Below are positions 10,991-23,959 of a stretch of DNA of 64,000 nucleotides, one piece after another. Location: positions 310,001 through 374,000 of the forward strand of contig VTFK01000279.1 in the NCBI GenBank assembly GCA_009617715.1. The letters run 5' to 3'. Source of the stretch: Plectrocnemia conspersa. Lineage: Eukaryota; Arthropoda; Insecta; Trichoptera; Polycentropodidae. Numbering within the stretch: position 1 is the stretch's first letter; each line of letters starts with the position of its first letter. The position numbers and the translations under genes were made by a program. The notes below the pieces were generated by a model, which saw only the letters and a list, made by a program, of their open reading frames with translations, had not been told where the DNA came from and did not search any database.

Positions 10991-11814
10991 AACCATGCTA
11001 CAGCCGCGAAATATAATATGCAAAAACATTGCTTAAATTTTCTCAACCATAGGTATAGATTATGTACAATATAAGGATTAAGTGTATATTTTTTATGCAT
11101 ACTCATTGGAATAACTAAATTAGCGAAAAATGGATTTTATTAATTAGAACAATCACTTAGTACTAAAACAACAACAACAACAAAAAAAAACATGGTAATG
11201 TGTTACCATATAATCTTATAGATCTTCGAGAACCACATAGAAACTCATTATGAACAATTTAGACATACTTATATTTATGCGAGTGGTATTTCAAAGAAGG
11301 GCTGAGCAAATCTAAGAATCATAAATGGCACAGGATCAAGCTAAATTATTTATTTTTTGTTCATTACTTATCCATTTAAAATATGACTAGCATAAACTAA
11401 ATAGCCTAATAAAATACAAATCGACGACTTCGAGTATACATAGCCTAATTTTAAATACATATAGTTTATGAAAATTGAGTAATAGTATAATGTTTTTAAT
11501 AATGAACAGCCCTGTAAACTAAACGGTGTAATCATTTAGTAAAATTAAAGTAACATTACTAAGCCCATTGGTATTTGCATTACATGATGGTCCAAGTCGG
11601 TGAACGCTAATGTCATGGTACATATAGACTGAAACAAGGGACGTGATTACGATTAGAACTCTTTTGAGCGTCGACTGGTTGTCTAAGCTACCTGTATCAA
11701 ATATAAAAATGTGCTTTAATACTTGGAAGGAGATACTTTTGATCCTTTTTGTACATATAATGTATATTAACATTTTCAAGACATCAAAGGCTACCAAATT
11801 TGATGCATTCCTAC
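10991..11814. other. AT-rich stretch, nothing recognised
   Basis: The overlapping open frames on both strands near 11519-11828 show no known domain and mirror each other, so I treat them as chance. Confidence 0.5.
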
Positions 11815-12240
11815 GCACGTCGCGGTAGAAAGTCCGCGAACAATGGTTAATAATGCCACCTCGCGGAAACGCTGATTATGCACCCCCTCTGGGAAAATTG
11901 TGTGCGAACGGGGGGCGGCAAAGGAAACGGATTAATGCGACTGTGGGGTGGGCCCGTCGGTAACAAGGGCGCACACGCGCGCGTTAATTACGTCAATAAA
12001 TTCAAATTGCGTTACACTGGTGACGGCGAATTTGACAGTAAAATGTGTTTGTAATTGAATAGCGGAGTCAGTAAATATTGGCAGTCGGAATTTGCCCGTC
12101 ATCCGGCCGGTGGACCGGCGCGGCGCCCCCGTCACGCGGCGCCCGTTTAATTAGCGTCGGTTTGCTCCCGATGTGCTTTTGGCGATAGAATTTTCATGAT
12201 GACTGCGCGCACATGCTGTATATAAACGTTGATGCAAATT
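11815..12240. promoter_or_regulatory. GC-rich island, candidate conserved non-coding element
   Basis: Includes GGGGGGCGGC, ACACGCGCGCGTTAATTACG and CCGGCCGGTGGACCGGCGCG, with several homeodomain-core TAAT/ATTA sites. No coding similarity; the regulatory role is inferred. Confidence 0.3.
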
Positions 12241-12805
12241 CAGCAATTGTCGATTGGATATTTTAATGCGTTAAATAGTTCAACAGCAGATTAAAGCCTA
12301 GCAAATCAGTGATAATGACTTTTGGGTCTAGACATGTATAGTAGGAATTCTTACTTTTTTGATTCGTTATAAGCACATAATTTAATAAAATATTTTTTAT
12401 TAAAATCCTAATTAAATTTATTAATAAAGTATTGCAAATATTCTTTGCGAAATAATCGACCGTCATGATTATTTTTCATTTACCGTAATTTAACTTTATC
12501 AGTATTAGATTTTTATGATTATATTATAAGCACTTCTCTTGGGGATTTTGCCTGACTTATACCGCAAAGTATGTAAAGGTTGACAGTGAATGGTAATGCT
12601 AAAAGGAAGAGGAATATAATAATATCATTAATATGTTGATCCGATTAGGTAAAAAATACAGCAGATTAGACTGCAAAAAACAAGATATTTTATTAAAAAA
12701 ATAAATAGTGTTGAAGACATAAAACCCAACAGAATGTTCAGATGTGAATATATCGTAAACAAACAATATTGTACGAAACACCTAATTGCATATCCGTCTC
12801 GAACG
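12241..12805. other. AT-rich stretch, nothing recognised
   Basis: Minus-strand open frames at 12263-12466 and 12599-12813 are low-complexity AT-rich translations without domains. Confidence 0.5.
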
Positions 12806-13260
12806 TTAATCACCCATAAGTACTACTGAAAAAAACTAATTTTTGTTTGGAAAAAATGCGTGATAGACAGTACGTTTAGTACGGCAATCTAGATTGTTTT
12901 TTTTTTTTAAAGGCGTAAACACACTTTGTGGGTGTATCTAAAAAGCGATGCAATTGGCCAGCAAACATCCTTATCTACGTTTCGTAGAGTTGTTTCAAAG
13001 CAACATTATAAAGTATGTGACACTAAGTCAACGCTAAAGAGCCACAGCAGCAGAGGCGAGTCAATACACTACATGGACACGAGACACATCAGCGTATTGT
13101 CTAACATCATTACAGGAACGAAAAATCACAGCTGCTTCACAAAATCACAGCCGACAATAATACAACACGACATGCCAGCGAAGACTTTTTCGATTCCAAA
13201 ACCAACCATTTCAACTTCACGGCATCTAAATTACTATATATATATATGTAGTAATTTAGT
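12806..13260 (+). repeat. Interspersed repeat copy 2 (unclassified)
   Basis: Homologous to 7574-8000 in the same orientation, from TTAATCACCCATAAGTA through TATAAAGTATGTGACACTAA to CAGCGAAGACTTT and TTTCAACTTCACGGCATCTA. It lacks the second tandem unit of copy 1 and has its own internal segment (about 13030-13150) not matched in copy 1. A 136-codon open frame (12926-13336) spans it but is not conserved in copy 1. Confidence 0.7.
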
Positions 13261-14080
13261 GTTTATAAAACTAACTGTTACTAACTTTTTTGCATTTGAA
13301 ACTCAAACAAAGAATATACATTTAATTTATCATTAAAAACTGTTATTTTTTATGACTGATATTTTGAAATCATTGTCGAACAGCTCACCAACTGCGTCAA
13401 GCAAACTATAAAAAAATGAATGGTGTAAGGTTGCTTGACAGTAACAGGAATAATTATCTTGCTAATGTGCCAGGGTTCCTTATAAACTACTACATCAAGA
13501 CATACAATATATTTCTTTAAAAAAAACAATATATTAAAAAACTGGGGGCATTTATGTTGAAGGATCTGATGCTTTTTAGATTAGAGGTATGCCTAAATCT
13601 GCGAGAGTCAAACCAAAAAGCTTCACAATTTCTCTCTTTTAACAAAGAAAATTGAACGAACCTCTGATGTGTATTTTAAACTAACTAATAACTAACTACT
13701 GTTAGTATGCTAAATACAATTATGAATACATAATGTCGAGAGTGTCTAACTGTCAAACTCACAGCAAAAGTACAGCCAATTGAGGTTGAAAATAAGCAGC
13801 GTAGTGGGATGTTTATTAATGCCGTAGAAACAAAACTTTGATCCACCTTTCAGAGGAAGCGTTTGTACGTGATTTTTGTGATTAAAAATAGGTTGAATCT
13901 GTATGACCATAAATCAGCTTTCAAAGAACAGATCCTTGATTTATAAATTATTATAAATCTCATTACCTGAATTTTTAAATAACCGTTAACATTCAGTATG
14001 TACTGTACACACAACGAATGTCATAATAATATAAAATTTAAAGCGTTTAATTCTTATTTTCAGATGATAAAGTATCATTT
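13261..14080. other. Mixed stretch, nothing recognised
   Basis: Segments around 13540-13660 and 13740-13870 are less AT-rich and may be decayed repeat sequence, but no protein motif or partner copy was seen. Confidence 0.4.
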
Positions 14081-14089
14081 ACGGCTTCA

Positions 14090-14540
14090 TATTTATGATA
14101 AGGCTTAGATTTTTTCCGCAGCATCACGATTACTTAAAAAAATATGAAACTCGCATTAAGACCGACGATACTGGTAACGCCCTGTTCCCGCGGCTTAGCC
14201 ACGATTTTGTTTATCTCTCTCTCGTAGTATATTACGGTGAAAAAAGTATGATTTTCATTTATGACTTTCCCCGCCTATCCTACTCTCTCTTTCACTCTCA
14301 TCCTCTCTACCGTTCTGCCCAGAGTTAAACCGCATCGGGCAAACCGGTGCACCCTCATCCCCGAAGCCGCCCCTCCGGTGTCCATGATTTATGTCTCAGT
14401 CTTCCGGCTCGACGAAACCGTGACGCAATATTTTATGCGCACTGTAAAATAATTTGGCGGGAAAAAACACGAGAAAACGGTTTATCTTTTTTTACCATAC
14501 CCCAAGAGAAGGCTGTTTCGAAACTGAAAAATCGCGAACA
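14090..14540. promoter_or_regulatory. GC-richer island, candidate non-coding element
   Basis: A compositional island with CT-rich and CpG-containing parts (around 14320-14430). Three overlapping plus-strand open frames have no recognisable domain. Confidence 0.25.
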
Positions 14541-17035
14541 CGAACACATACGTCGATATGAATACTAATTTTTTTTTTGGAAACATTGCTAATGCTAAAA
14601 GTTTTTTGATAATTGTGATAAATAGTTATATTTATAACAGTAAAAGCAACTTACCGAATAATAATTATTTTTTAAGAGATTCTCAAATAAAGGTATTCAT
14701 GACTCACCTAGAACAAAAAAAAACAAAAAATTAGTACATTAGAAAAAACAGTAATAATATTATATATAGTGTACTCGATTGTTGCGCCATGTATAAAATG
14801 GCAATGTGAGTCTGAAAATATAATCATAAAAAAACCCACGAAGAGTAGCCAAAACAATACAAAAAAAAAACACAGTAGATAATTATTAAACTTGAAGTTC
14901 TTGGTGTCAAAAAAAAATTTCAGTAATTCAACTTAATAAAAACTATATTTATTATTTAGCGAAAATAATAAAATATTGGTTATTTTCCCACTGTTTGAGA
15001 AAGCAAAAAATTTACTTGATTATAAAATTTGATGAATAGGCTACAAAACAGATTAAACATAAGCTAAAAACTGCTATTCAGTAGTTTAAAAAAATTTATT
15101 ATCGCTTCTAAAGAAAATCTTTGAGAGGTAAAATTATTAACGGAAAGTTTCAAGTTTAAAACCACTTAAATACACATCCACATAATAGTGTTAGTGAGCA
15201 TAAATGGGTTATTATTAATAGTAGAATAATGAATATTTGATACCGGGAAAGATCGCAGCTGAAGTTTCTCGAAGAAGTTTGTTTCCGTTTCTCTTCATTG
15301 TATTATATAGGTACTACAGTGAATGTAAATTTTTTAGCAAAGTTATATTTTATATTAAAATATAAATATAATTTGACTAACTGTTTTTGTCTCCGCAAAT
15401 ATAATTTAACTTAGTGGAATTATATTTGTTCTAAAATGTCCATCGAACTAAATTTGACAGATAAATTTAACCAAACTTGCACTAATGATTTTCAAGTATT
15501 TATTAGATTAAGTTTGGGTTTTACCAGCAAATTAATGTTTTGCAATAGTGAAGTGCATTATTAAGTAAAGTTATTACAATTTCACCAACAAGTTAAAATG
15601 TATCAAAAAAGCATTATCAGTAAAACAGTATTATGCATAGATGTACGTTCAGAAAATTTTAGACTTAACAGGTGATGTATTGTCCTACAACTATTTTTCG
15701 AAACAAAATTCTCTGGTGGTGGTCATTTTTTTATACGTTTCATGCCTGTCAAATGACAATTTTAATACTGCATATATTTTTTCACTAGTGGTGAAAATGT
15801 GATATGATTTTACTAAAATTCCAGTGAAAATCTATGTTTAATGGTAATACACATTCACTGTAGAATATATACAAATCATATCTCGTGAAACACTAATGAC
15901 AAATATAAGCATAAAATACAAAAGCATGTATTGTTTTAGGGGAAAAAAATGCATGGTTATAGATAGCTTTATTAGCATTTGATTATTTTTATTTTATTTA
16001 TTTAAATTATAATTACTGTTTTAAGTTTTTTTCTTTAAATAAAAATACTACACCCTTAATTAAAAACATTCAATTAAACTATAAATTTGTTAATTATTAA
16101 TTCTAGTAAATTTTTTTAATAAAATTAATATCGAATAAAAAAGCTGACTTTTATTATGTTTTAATAAAATAAATTGTTTACAAGGTCACTAAATGTGAAA
16201 AGATTCATCGTGAATATTACAATAGTTATTATAGTCTAAAGTTAATAAAAAATAGTATATTAATATATAAATATCTCTCATATAATTAAGTAAACTACTG
16301 TTTTAGTAGTATTATACATAAACCATTACACCTGTACATAAATAATGAGCAAGGCAAAGGGACTCAATTACACTACGTATCAATGAACGTCCTATACCTC
16401 AAATTTACATATGTATAGTATAGCTACTTAATTATTAAAATAATGATTACATTTTTTCAGATGCATGGCTGTATATTAACCACAAATGTTCAAAAAAAGT
16501 TGAATAAAAGATTCGCTAAGAGTTGTGAAATATATTTTTTTAAATCATCTCTTATATTCATTGTACTGTTGTTGCTCTAACGTTAATTTTTTGTTTTTAA
16601 TTAACAACGTGACATTGCCACATGGTTTTGTCGCCAGCAGTTCGACAAGCGCAAAATCCGCAAATTTAACGCAGATGTTCAATTCAACGACACTTGTCAC
16701 ATACGGCATTAATTAACTTGTCATTTATTAATTATACACACACGAATGCATATGAGCCAATCGTATAATTAAATTTGATCGTACCTCTCGATCCAGTTTA
16801 ATTAGCGCATGCGAATCATCATGAAGCTAGTAAAATAATTTTAATTTTAATATATAATTTTACATTTTACATTAGCAATTTAATAAAATATATAATACAT
16901 TTCACAGAAGAACACTTCATATTAGTTCAAAGCAATCGTTCGCCTTAAATTTATGATTTAAATGTGATCAAGCATTTTTTTTTATTATATTAATGTTTAT
17001 ATGTATAGGTAAAATGTTTGTTTCTAATACGCCCA
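14541..17035. other. AT-rich stretch, nothing recognised
   Basis: About 2.5 kb of very AT-rich filler with simple-sequence runs; no supported feature. Confidence 0.6.
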
Positions 17036-17290
17036 TGATTCGTTAAACGTCACGTTACAGGAGCTAAACTGATTATTGCGCGTGCACCTGGACAAAGCAT
17101 TCCACTTTAGAAATTATCTCACATTCACGTGGGAAATAATCGACGAATAGATATGTGCACGTTCATCCTGAACGTGAAGCCTAACTTTGTTTTCATGCTC
17201 ATTTCCGGACGAACGGACAAATGGATTGCCAATCACGGAACGTACGGCTTATACAAATAACCTACACGAGATGTGTTGTTTTAGAATGCC
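17036..17290. promoter_or_regulatory. Small GC-richer island
   Basis: Contains the short foldback CACGTTCA/TGAACGTG (17158-17165/17169-17176). No coding evidence; possibly a conserved non-coding element. Confidence 0.2.
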
Positions 17291-17984
17291 ACTAAATGTA
17301 TTTTCTATATTGTTTAGATTTATGTATATAAATCAATAATTACTGATACATACTGAACATATGTATGTACATGAACTCGTAAATACTGATGAAACATTAA
17401 ATGAGAGAACACAAAGATATTTAAATAAAGCGTTATAGATCTGTAAGGAATGGTAAATATTATCGTATAAGTAACAGATCTTAAATGTTTATTTTTTATA
17501 GAGACCAGTAAAATCTGGATTAAAAAAATTAATAAGGATCTTTAATCTTTAATCAGGCCAGATTTTCAACGCTCAACCAAGGCATTGTATGTGGATATGC
17601 GGGATGAAAACAGCAGATGCTGTGCTATGTTGCAACAAAACTCGTTTAGCATCTGCCGCGACACCACTTGTGGCCATTGTGACTCTGTTTGCATAATTAA
17701 ACGACGCCGAGCGCAGATTCAACAGTGGCTTTTGCTGGATTTTTACCGTAAATGAATACACCCTGACATGTGACCGTTTAAAAAACAATTTTATAATATT
17801 AAAAATAAGTACATAATTGCTGTGAAACAGTACTTTGATATATTTAATACTTTTTAATTACCATTTATATTAATTACATATGTAAATCAAATGATTTTTT
17901 TTATAAATCATAGCACAACTACTATTTTCCTCTATATATATATATATTAAGCAATATTTCAATCTCTCGAAAATTAATATATTT
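17291..17984. other. AT-rich stretch with a small GC-richer patch
   Basis: 17565-17775 is less AT-rich with a 71-codon minus-strand open frame of no known family. The rest is filler. Confidence 0.4.
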
Positions 17985-19140
17985 TATTTTATTTTTTTAG
18001 ATTAAATTAAAGACCATCGTGGCCTAACAGGTTACCCCAATGCGCCACGATAGTCAAAAACAAATTTAAATTTATAAAACAAAAAAAAGTATATATATAT
18101 ATAAATAAAACAATACTTAAAAATAATAAACATAACAAAAAATGAAATGATACAAACTGTATCAGCTCCTCGTTGCTAACATTAAACAGGTCAATATGTA
18201 ATGCCAGCGTATTTAGGAGCCGGATGGCCACAGCTATAGGCGAGTCGGCAAGTGCGGACGTTCTAGCCCTAACGGCTATCAAAAGAGGACACAATCGCGA
18301 TTCTCGAAAATGTTCCGGAACCCAAAACTGGATTGTCGACAGCACTTTTTAGTAATTAAAAAAAATGCTTAGCGACATACAACTTTCTGCGAGAGCTCAG
18401 CGAATCGTATTCTAACGCTCCTAAAAGAAAGGCGCTGGAATATATGTACGGATAATAACCAAATGTCCTTTTCTAAAGGTATCTTAAATACCTTTTTTGA
18501 ATTTTTTCCTCTAAAAGGGAATATTTGGCTATTCGAGGATTCCAAATTATAGATTCAGTTTCAAGAATGCTACGAACTAAGGTGTGATAGAGGATGCGAA
18601 TAACTGATGGATCGTCAAAGTGAAAGGCATTCCTCATAACAAAGCCAAACATCTTGGAAGATTTATCACAGACGTCGTGTATGTGTAGAGAGAACCTCCA
18701 TTTGCTCTCGAAAGTGATTCCGAGATCTTTAGTGGAAGTTTCTCTAGTCAAAATGTTACCACCGAGATGGTATAAATAAGCTGATGGCGAACGTGATCGA
18801 GAAAATGATACAGTATGGCACTTTCCGACACTAAAGGGCAGACGGTTAACGGAAGCTCATCTCCATAGAGAGTCGAAATCACTTTGTAGAGAGAAGGAGT
18901 CCACAACAGATCGAATGCATTTATATAATTTTAAATCATCTGCGTACAGAAGAAAACTTGAATTTTTAATTGCTGTATTTATGTCATTAATAAACAACAC
19001 AAAAAGCAGAGGGCCCATATTGGATCCTTGAGGAACCCCCGAAGGGGTAACATATTCTTTCGACAATCAGCCAGCATAGGTTACAAACTGTCTACGATTG
19101 CTTAAATAACTCGAGAATAACCGAGTTAAATTATCCGAGC
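17985..19140 (-). pseudogene. 5'-truncated APE-type LINE (Jockey/CR1-like), decayed RT
   Basis: On the minus strand the fragment starts inside the RT palm (NLTRLFSSYLSNRRQFV) and reads SGVPQGSNMGPLLFVLFIND (RT motif B, plus-strand ~19000-19045), then LLYADDLKLYK (motif C, YADD intact, ~18930-18950). After frameshifts it continues with TKDLGITFESKWRFSLHIHD, FDDPSVIRILYHTLVRSI and IQKRYLRYL (18473-18751). The endonuclease and RT motif A are missing, which is usual for 5'-truncated LINE insertions. An A-rich tail lies on the minus strand at 17981-18000, with a hairpin just before it. The clade is not firmly assigned. The fragments at 1-300 belong to the same family. Confidence 0.85.
18012..18055 (-). 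other. Stem-loop at the 3' end of the minus-strand LINE
   Basis: GACCATCGTGGC (18012-18023) pairs with GCCACGATAGTC (18044-18055): 12 positions, one of them a G-U type mismatch in RNA, with a 20-nt loop. It lies immediately before the A-rich tail. A 3' UTR hairpin recognised by the element's own RT is plausible from LINE biology but not shown here. Confidence 0.55.
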
Positions 19141-19429
19141 AACCGATTTATAATATATTATAATATAATAAAATCCTTAAGAATCTGTATAATATTTTAA
19201 TAAAAATATTACACAGTTTTATGTGTGCTTTCGTTTTATGTTTACTAATTATTTATTGCCAGATTAAATTTATCTTGGTTTTTTATTTATATACTATAGT
19301 AATGTGTCAACATAAAATCAACAGCATTACAAAATTATAAACAGCTAACACTATTATTTGAAAGAGCAAGTCAAGACTAACAGCATCAACAACAAGTATT
19401 GTATAACATAACATTAACCTTGTAATTAA
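19141..19429. other. AT-rich stretch, nothing recognised
   Basis: Filler adjoining the truncated LINE end. Confidence 0.5.
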
Positions 19430-20040
19430 AAGCTTGCGCGTTAAATTCGTTGCGTAAAAAAGCTCGATTAAGCTCACGCCGCAGATCTAAGAGTAAAAGT
19501 AAAAAATACACAGCATCGCCAAAATAACCGTTAAGCGAAAGTAATCTAAAAGATAAGACTTACGGGCATCATGAGTAGGAATTAAAGCAGGCATATCGAA
19601 AAATAGGGTCCTGTTTTTGCATTCAACGACGACCATTATCGTGTGTGTGTATGTGCGTTAGAGGTTTTTCGTCGCCGAGGTCCCCTTTTCCCTTAGCTCT
19701 CTTTGAAAAATGCATTAGAATTTCCGCAAAACACGCAGCTTTCTCAGCCTATTTACTTAATGTCGCCGGCAAATTGAGTTCAAGCATGTAACTGCGACCC
19801 TCGCGGGGGGCCCGCCGCTTTTTTCCCCGTGTTTTCCGTAAGCAAATCCAAAAGAAAAGCGTCGTCTGGCCGGGAGATTTTCCACCGAGCCCCCATCGAC
19901 CCCCAGCGCTCGCTCGTCAGGGGCGGAAAATTAAATGCCAGGGTCTGCCGCGTGTAATTTTTTACGTTCCTGAATTACGTACAAAGTGAACGTGTAACGT
20001 CGCCGTCGCGATTAATTCGCAAATCTAAATATAAAATCTC
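19430..20040. promoter_or_regulatory. GC-rich island, candidate conserved non-coding element
   Basis: One of the strongest compositional islands, with a GCGGGGGGCCCGCCGC stretch near 19804 and C-rich runs near 19880-19910. No long ORF and no splice-bounded exon was recognised. The regulatory role is inferred. Confidence 0.3.
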
Positions 20041-20505
20041 GTGTTTTATTTACTTTTTATACATTTTTTAGCGCGCTGATACGTCAAACATGATTATAAA
20101 AGTGGCAAACATAATTGAATAAAAATTTGCGGAATCTCACCGACACTTTATCATTAAGTATGTTACATCTGAGAAAGAAGAACTTTTAAATTTTTATTAA
20201 ACAGTCTCAAAAGAGTTATAAGAATAATAAACATGCGTAGAGATGTCCATGTATCGACATTTCTTAGAGCCTAAAAGCTCATAAATGCTTATTTTTAAAT
20301 TAATGAATATATGTTTAATACAAATAATCAGAAAATGAAATAATCAATTTTTTTTACTACATATTTTTTTTTAAGCATAGCGGTAAGCATAATTTTATCA
20401 TCATATTTATTTAAAATTATAAACAGCAAATTAAGCGCGATTGATAAATTGGTAAAAATATTTATTACCAATTTTGATGTGTGTTTTTAATTCGTGTGAT
20501 CAAAA
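20041..20505. other. AT-rich stretch, nothing recognised
   Basis: Filler. Confidence 0.5.
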
Positions 20506-20935
20506 GCTCTTTACAGCTTTTTCGCGTCGGCCAAAGGGCAAAACGGTAAAAGCGGCGCGCTCTACCTGCGTCGATATCTAGATGCTGTATGAATCAATTT
20601 AATCTCTCTAACATAGCCCTAAATGCTTTGATCTGTAATTGAACAAGCTCTTACCATTTGATGTCGAGTCTGCGATGTGTATATAAGCCTTGCTCAAACA
20701 CGGCCAAATTTGAACACCGAATATCCCAATTATTGATTCGGTATTATAGTGTATCGAATCAAATCTGAAGGTATATGTGTACGTGTATTTAGTTAATTTG
20801 AAATGTGCGTGTGTGTGTGTGTTTAACGGCGTTGGGTTACTTAGTAACGCTGCGCAAACCTCGTTAATACGAATCGAGCTTAAACTTAATGATTCGAGAT
20901 AAACAGTGATACGTTTTGATCGTGTCAATAAAAAT
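20506..20935. promoter_or_regulatory. Moderately GC-rich island with short GT run
   Basis: A compositional island (for example GTAAAAGCGGCGCGCTC near 20547) with a short GT dinucleotide run at 20804-20821. A 106-codon minus-strand open frame covers it, partly made by that run (THTHAH); no domain. Confidence 0.25.
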
Positions 20936-22319
20936 GTGTGATGTCAAAAATTTAGCACCGTTCCTTATATATTCATTTTTCATTGAACAGACTTTAAAAA
21001 CTTAAGATAAAAATCACCCTAGTACACAAATACTTTTCATTTAAAGCGACTTTGATCATTATCTCGCATTTGTAGCATTTTTAAAACAATCTATTATTTA
21101 TGCAAATATAAAAATAAATGTTTTATTTAGTTGCCATTTCTATGATAAATCTCTCATAGATAAATGCTGGAAATACACACATTCAATAAAATGAAGAAAA
21201 GTGAGTTGAATACAACATTTTGTTGTTAAAAAAATAATTTAGAAAGACTGTTCCTGATTCAATTTCGAGGGTTGCGAAGTCAGTCTCGCTACCCATATAT
21301 AATCATATCCTGATCTTTGTAAATGCGCAGTCACGACTATTTATAAAAAAATATGCATTAAGACCTATAGATCAGTCTAAGTGTTATTAGTTATTGCTAT
21401 ATTGTTCTAATTAATATTAATTACTTCTACTTATAAATTCAGCTAAGAATAATATTTTTCAATGTTAAATTTTTTTTTAAAATATATAATCTAAAGTTTT
21501 TTTACAATTTTATTGTAAATAGTAATAAAATGTTCTGTTATTTGAAATTTACATGGCGAAACATTAATCAACATAATTAATTCAGTGCTCTCGCAATATA
21601 ATTTGTGCACACACAAAATTACAATCGAACAAATTAAAATATAATAAATCACGAAATATTAAAAGCGTACCCGCATTGCGGTTTATAAACGTTAAGGTTG
21701 TTGGTTACCTACCCCCAACGAAAAGGGGTGGTTTGTGAGAAAATAATCAAAAATTTATAATTGCCCCTTTGTGACCCAGCACACGCGCGGATATCATTTG
21801 TGTGTAATGATTTTAATTCATAAGCACACACACATATAATGTTCATGTGGAAAAAATAATAACTCCAGCAACTTCTATTGCTAATGAGAATAAGTGAAAG
21901 AGAACAAAAATAAAATAAAACGGCAAACAAGCAACTTAATAAAAGTCTCGACGAACAAACGAGCGACGTTAAGCTGACATTAAATACTTTGTAATGTTAA
22001 GTTATAATTTTGTGTGCGTACGAGTCGCTTTGTACTGATTACGCGGGTTGATACAATTTTCTCTGGAAATGTACAATTATTAAATTAAACACATGTAAAT
22101 TCGATTGCATGCGAGTTGTTTCTCTTTAAATAAAAATGTATAATATCGAGAATTTGTACATACATACATATACAAAATATAAAAGATGTATTGCCTTAGA
22201 AATATATAAAGTAGAGCGGTGTCACATATTTAATTGCACCAATGGGCGATGAGGGTAAAATATTTAGAAATAATAATGTTAGTAAATAGAGTATATAGTC
22301 GCGCAGCGTTCTTTCTTAG
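20936..22319. other. AT-rich stretch, nothing firm
   Basis: The somewhat less AT-rich part at 21660-22030 includes a 73-codon minus-strand open frame without a recognisable domain. The rest is filler. Confidence 0.45.
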
Positions 22320-22900
22320 ATGAACTCAACAAGAATTTCTAACGTCTGATACTGACTCAAAAATAACATTAAAAAGACTACAAGATTATTTATCAAAAGC
22401 TTGGCTAGCTAAATGGCAAATCAAAAGTAATGCAACTAAATCAATTCATGTAAAATACTTGTCCTACAGTATCACCAAAGGGAAATGGATATCACAAGGG
22501 AGCTCCGCCAATATCTTGGAAACCGATATGGAAAACTCATATTTGGAACAAATGAAAACATCTGGGACTTTAACTGCGCAGGCTCTACTGATTTACTGGA
22601 CCAAATTCAGGCTTGTCATTATAAAACAAAATGATAATATAAAATAGGAAGTCAAGCCTCAAACTCAGATTTAAGGTGTGACTTCCATATCTAGTATCAA
22701 ATTTATTGAGAGATTCCAGAATAAATTCTTTAGGTTTGTGCTAAGCAATTATAGATTTTTCGTGTGACTGCAACTACAATTAAACAGATATATAAACAAT
22801 ATTTTACATTATTTAAAACACTCCTCAACATACTTGAAAGTAATCTGCTAAAATACAATGTTATAAATAAACGTAGAATTAAGCCTTTAAAAACAGGATA
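22320..22900 (+). pseudogene. Decayed Jockey-like reverse-transcriptase fragment
   Basis: Broken translation after the RT active site: LQDYLSKAWLAKWQIKSNAT then KSIHV (22370-22450) matches the Jockey signature of the thumb region (LQ..L..W..KWRIKxNExKSxHV). Further on are FQNKFFRFVLSN (~22710) and RRIKPL (~22870), the equivalents of FQNKxLR and RRLKRxKPxDL at the end of Jockey ORF2. Frames change repeatedly and motifs A-C are absent. A mariner-like pseudogene follows almost directly. Confidence 0.75.
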
Positions 22901-22986
22901 ATGTTGGAAGCACTGTAAATCAGACAGCTGTCAATAACGATGCGTGTTCAGTGTCAAATGTTAGTGTGCAACATCACATTTACGAA

Positions 22987-23934
22987 ATGGATCGCTTAAC
23001 GACCGCTGAACGCGTTAAACTTGTTTAATAGTTCTACAGAAATAATTTTTCTGTACAAAGCGTGTATCGACATTTACGGTAAGTCAAATTCGCAACGTAG
23101 TAAATTTTTTTAATAGGTCTGTGCATCATTATGGCGTCTATTTAGCTAAACATATTGCAGATGTAAATGAAAGTGTTGCCAAAGACTCGTAATTGTCGAT
23201 TTGTCGATGTTCGCAGCTTTTAGGCTTTTTTTGTGGTTCCCTTTGGCATATTTTGCATTTGGAGCTGCACATATACCCATATAAAAATCAGAAAATACAA
23301 GAACTATAAAGCCCAGAGACCACGGAGAGAAAATAAATGACGTATATTGGGTTTTAGAGTAGCAGAAAGTTGGTACTGATTTTTTTCTCTGAAGAAAACT
23401 TCAATCTCTCTAAGTATGTAAATAAATAAAATTGCGACATATGGGAAAAAAAATTTCATATGATTTACATGAGGGTATTATATGCCCAAAAAGTGACTTT
23501 TTAGTGCGCATTGTAGTCAGGCAGCGTCATTGGGCCTTACTTTAACGATGAAATTAGGACTGTAACAGTAAATGTTGAGCACTATATGCGCATGATAATC
23601 AATTATTTTTGGCATGAAATCGAATATATTTATGTGGAAGACATATAGTTCCAAGAACATGGCGCAACTTGCCATATATTGAGTTCAACTTTGGATGTTT
23701 TGGGTGAAAAGTTTTCAGCTCGCATTTTTTCACGTTATGGTGACGAAAACTGGCTGTCAAGATCATGTCATTTTTTTGGGTTACGCTAGTCGTGTCAGCG
23801 CTGACAAAATCGAAACGTTGGAGCACCTAAAAACCAACATCCGTCAAATAATAGCCGAGATACCATCCAAAATGTATGAAAATATCATCGAAAGGATTAA
23901 AAAAAATATTAAAATACATCAAAATCACCCTTAA
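22987..23934 (+). pseudogene. Mariner-like (IS630/Tc1/mariner superfamily) transposase pseudogene
   Basis: The N-terminus at 22987 reads MDRLTTAERVKLV, the first helix of the helix-turn-helix seen in this insect transposase group (MERLTxEQRxxVV-type). The mid-region is badly decayed. Near 23650 the FQQDGATCH motif is readable as FQEHGATCHI, with the catalytic Asp replaced by His. GDENWLSRSCHF (~23740) corresponds to the NWPPRSCDLxPLD block, with its Asp also lost. The C-terminus is well kept: LEHLKTNIRQIIAEIPSKMY then ENIIERIKKN, ending at 23934. Several frameshifts and stops; inactive. Confidence 0.85.
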
Positions 23935-23959
23935 TGTTAAAAATAACAAATATATTAAA

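Noticed and set aside
18007..18345. 112-codon minus-strand membrane-like protein
   Set aside because: It is the AT-rich 3' end and UTR of the truncated LINE read in one frame; the hydrophobic run comes from A/T simple sequence.
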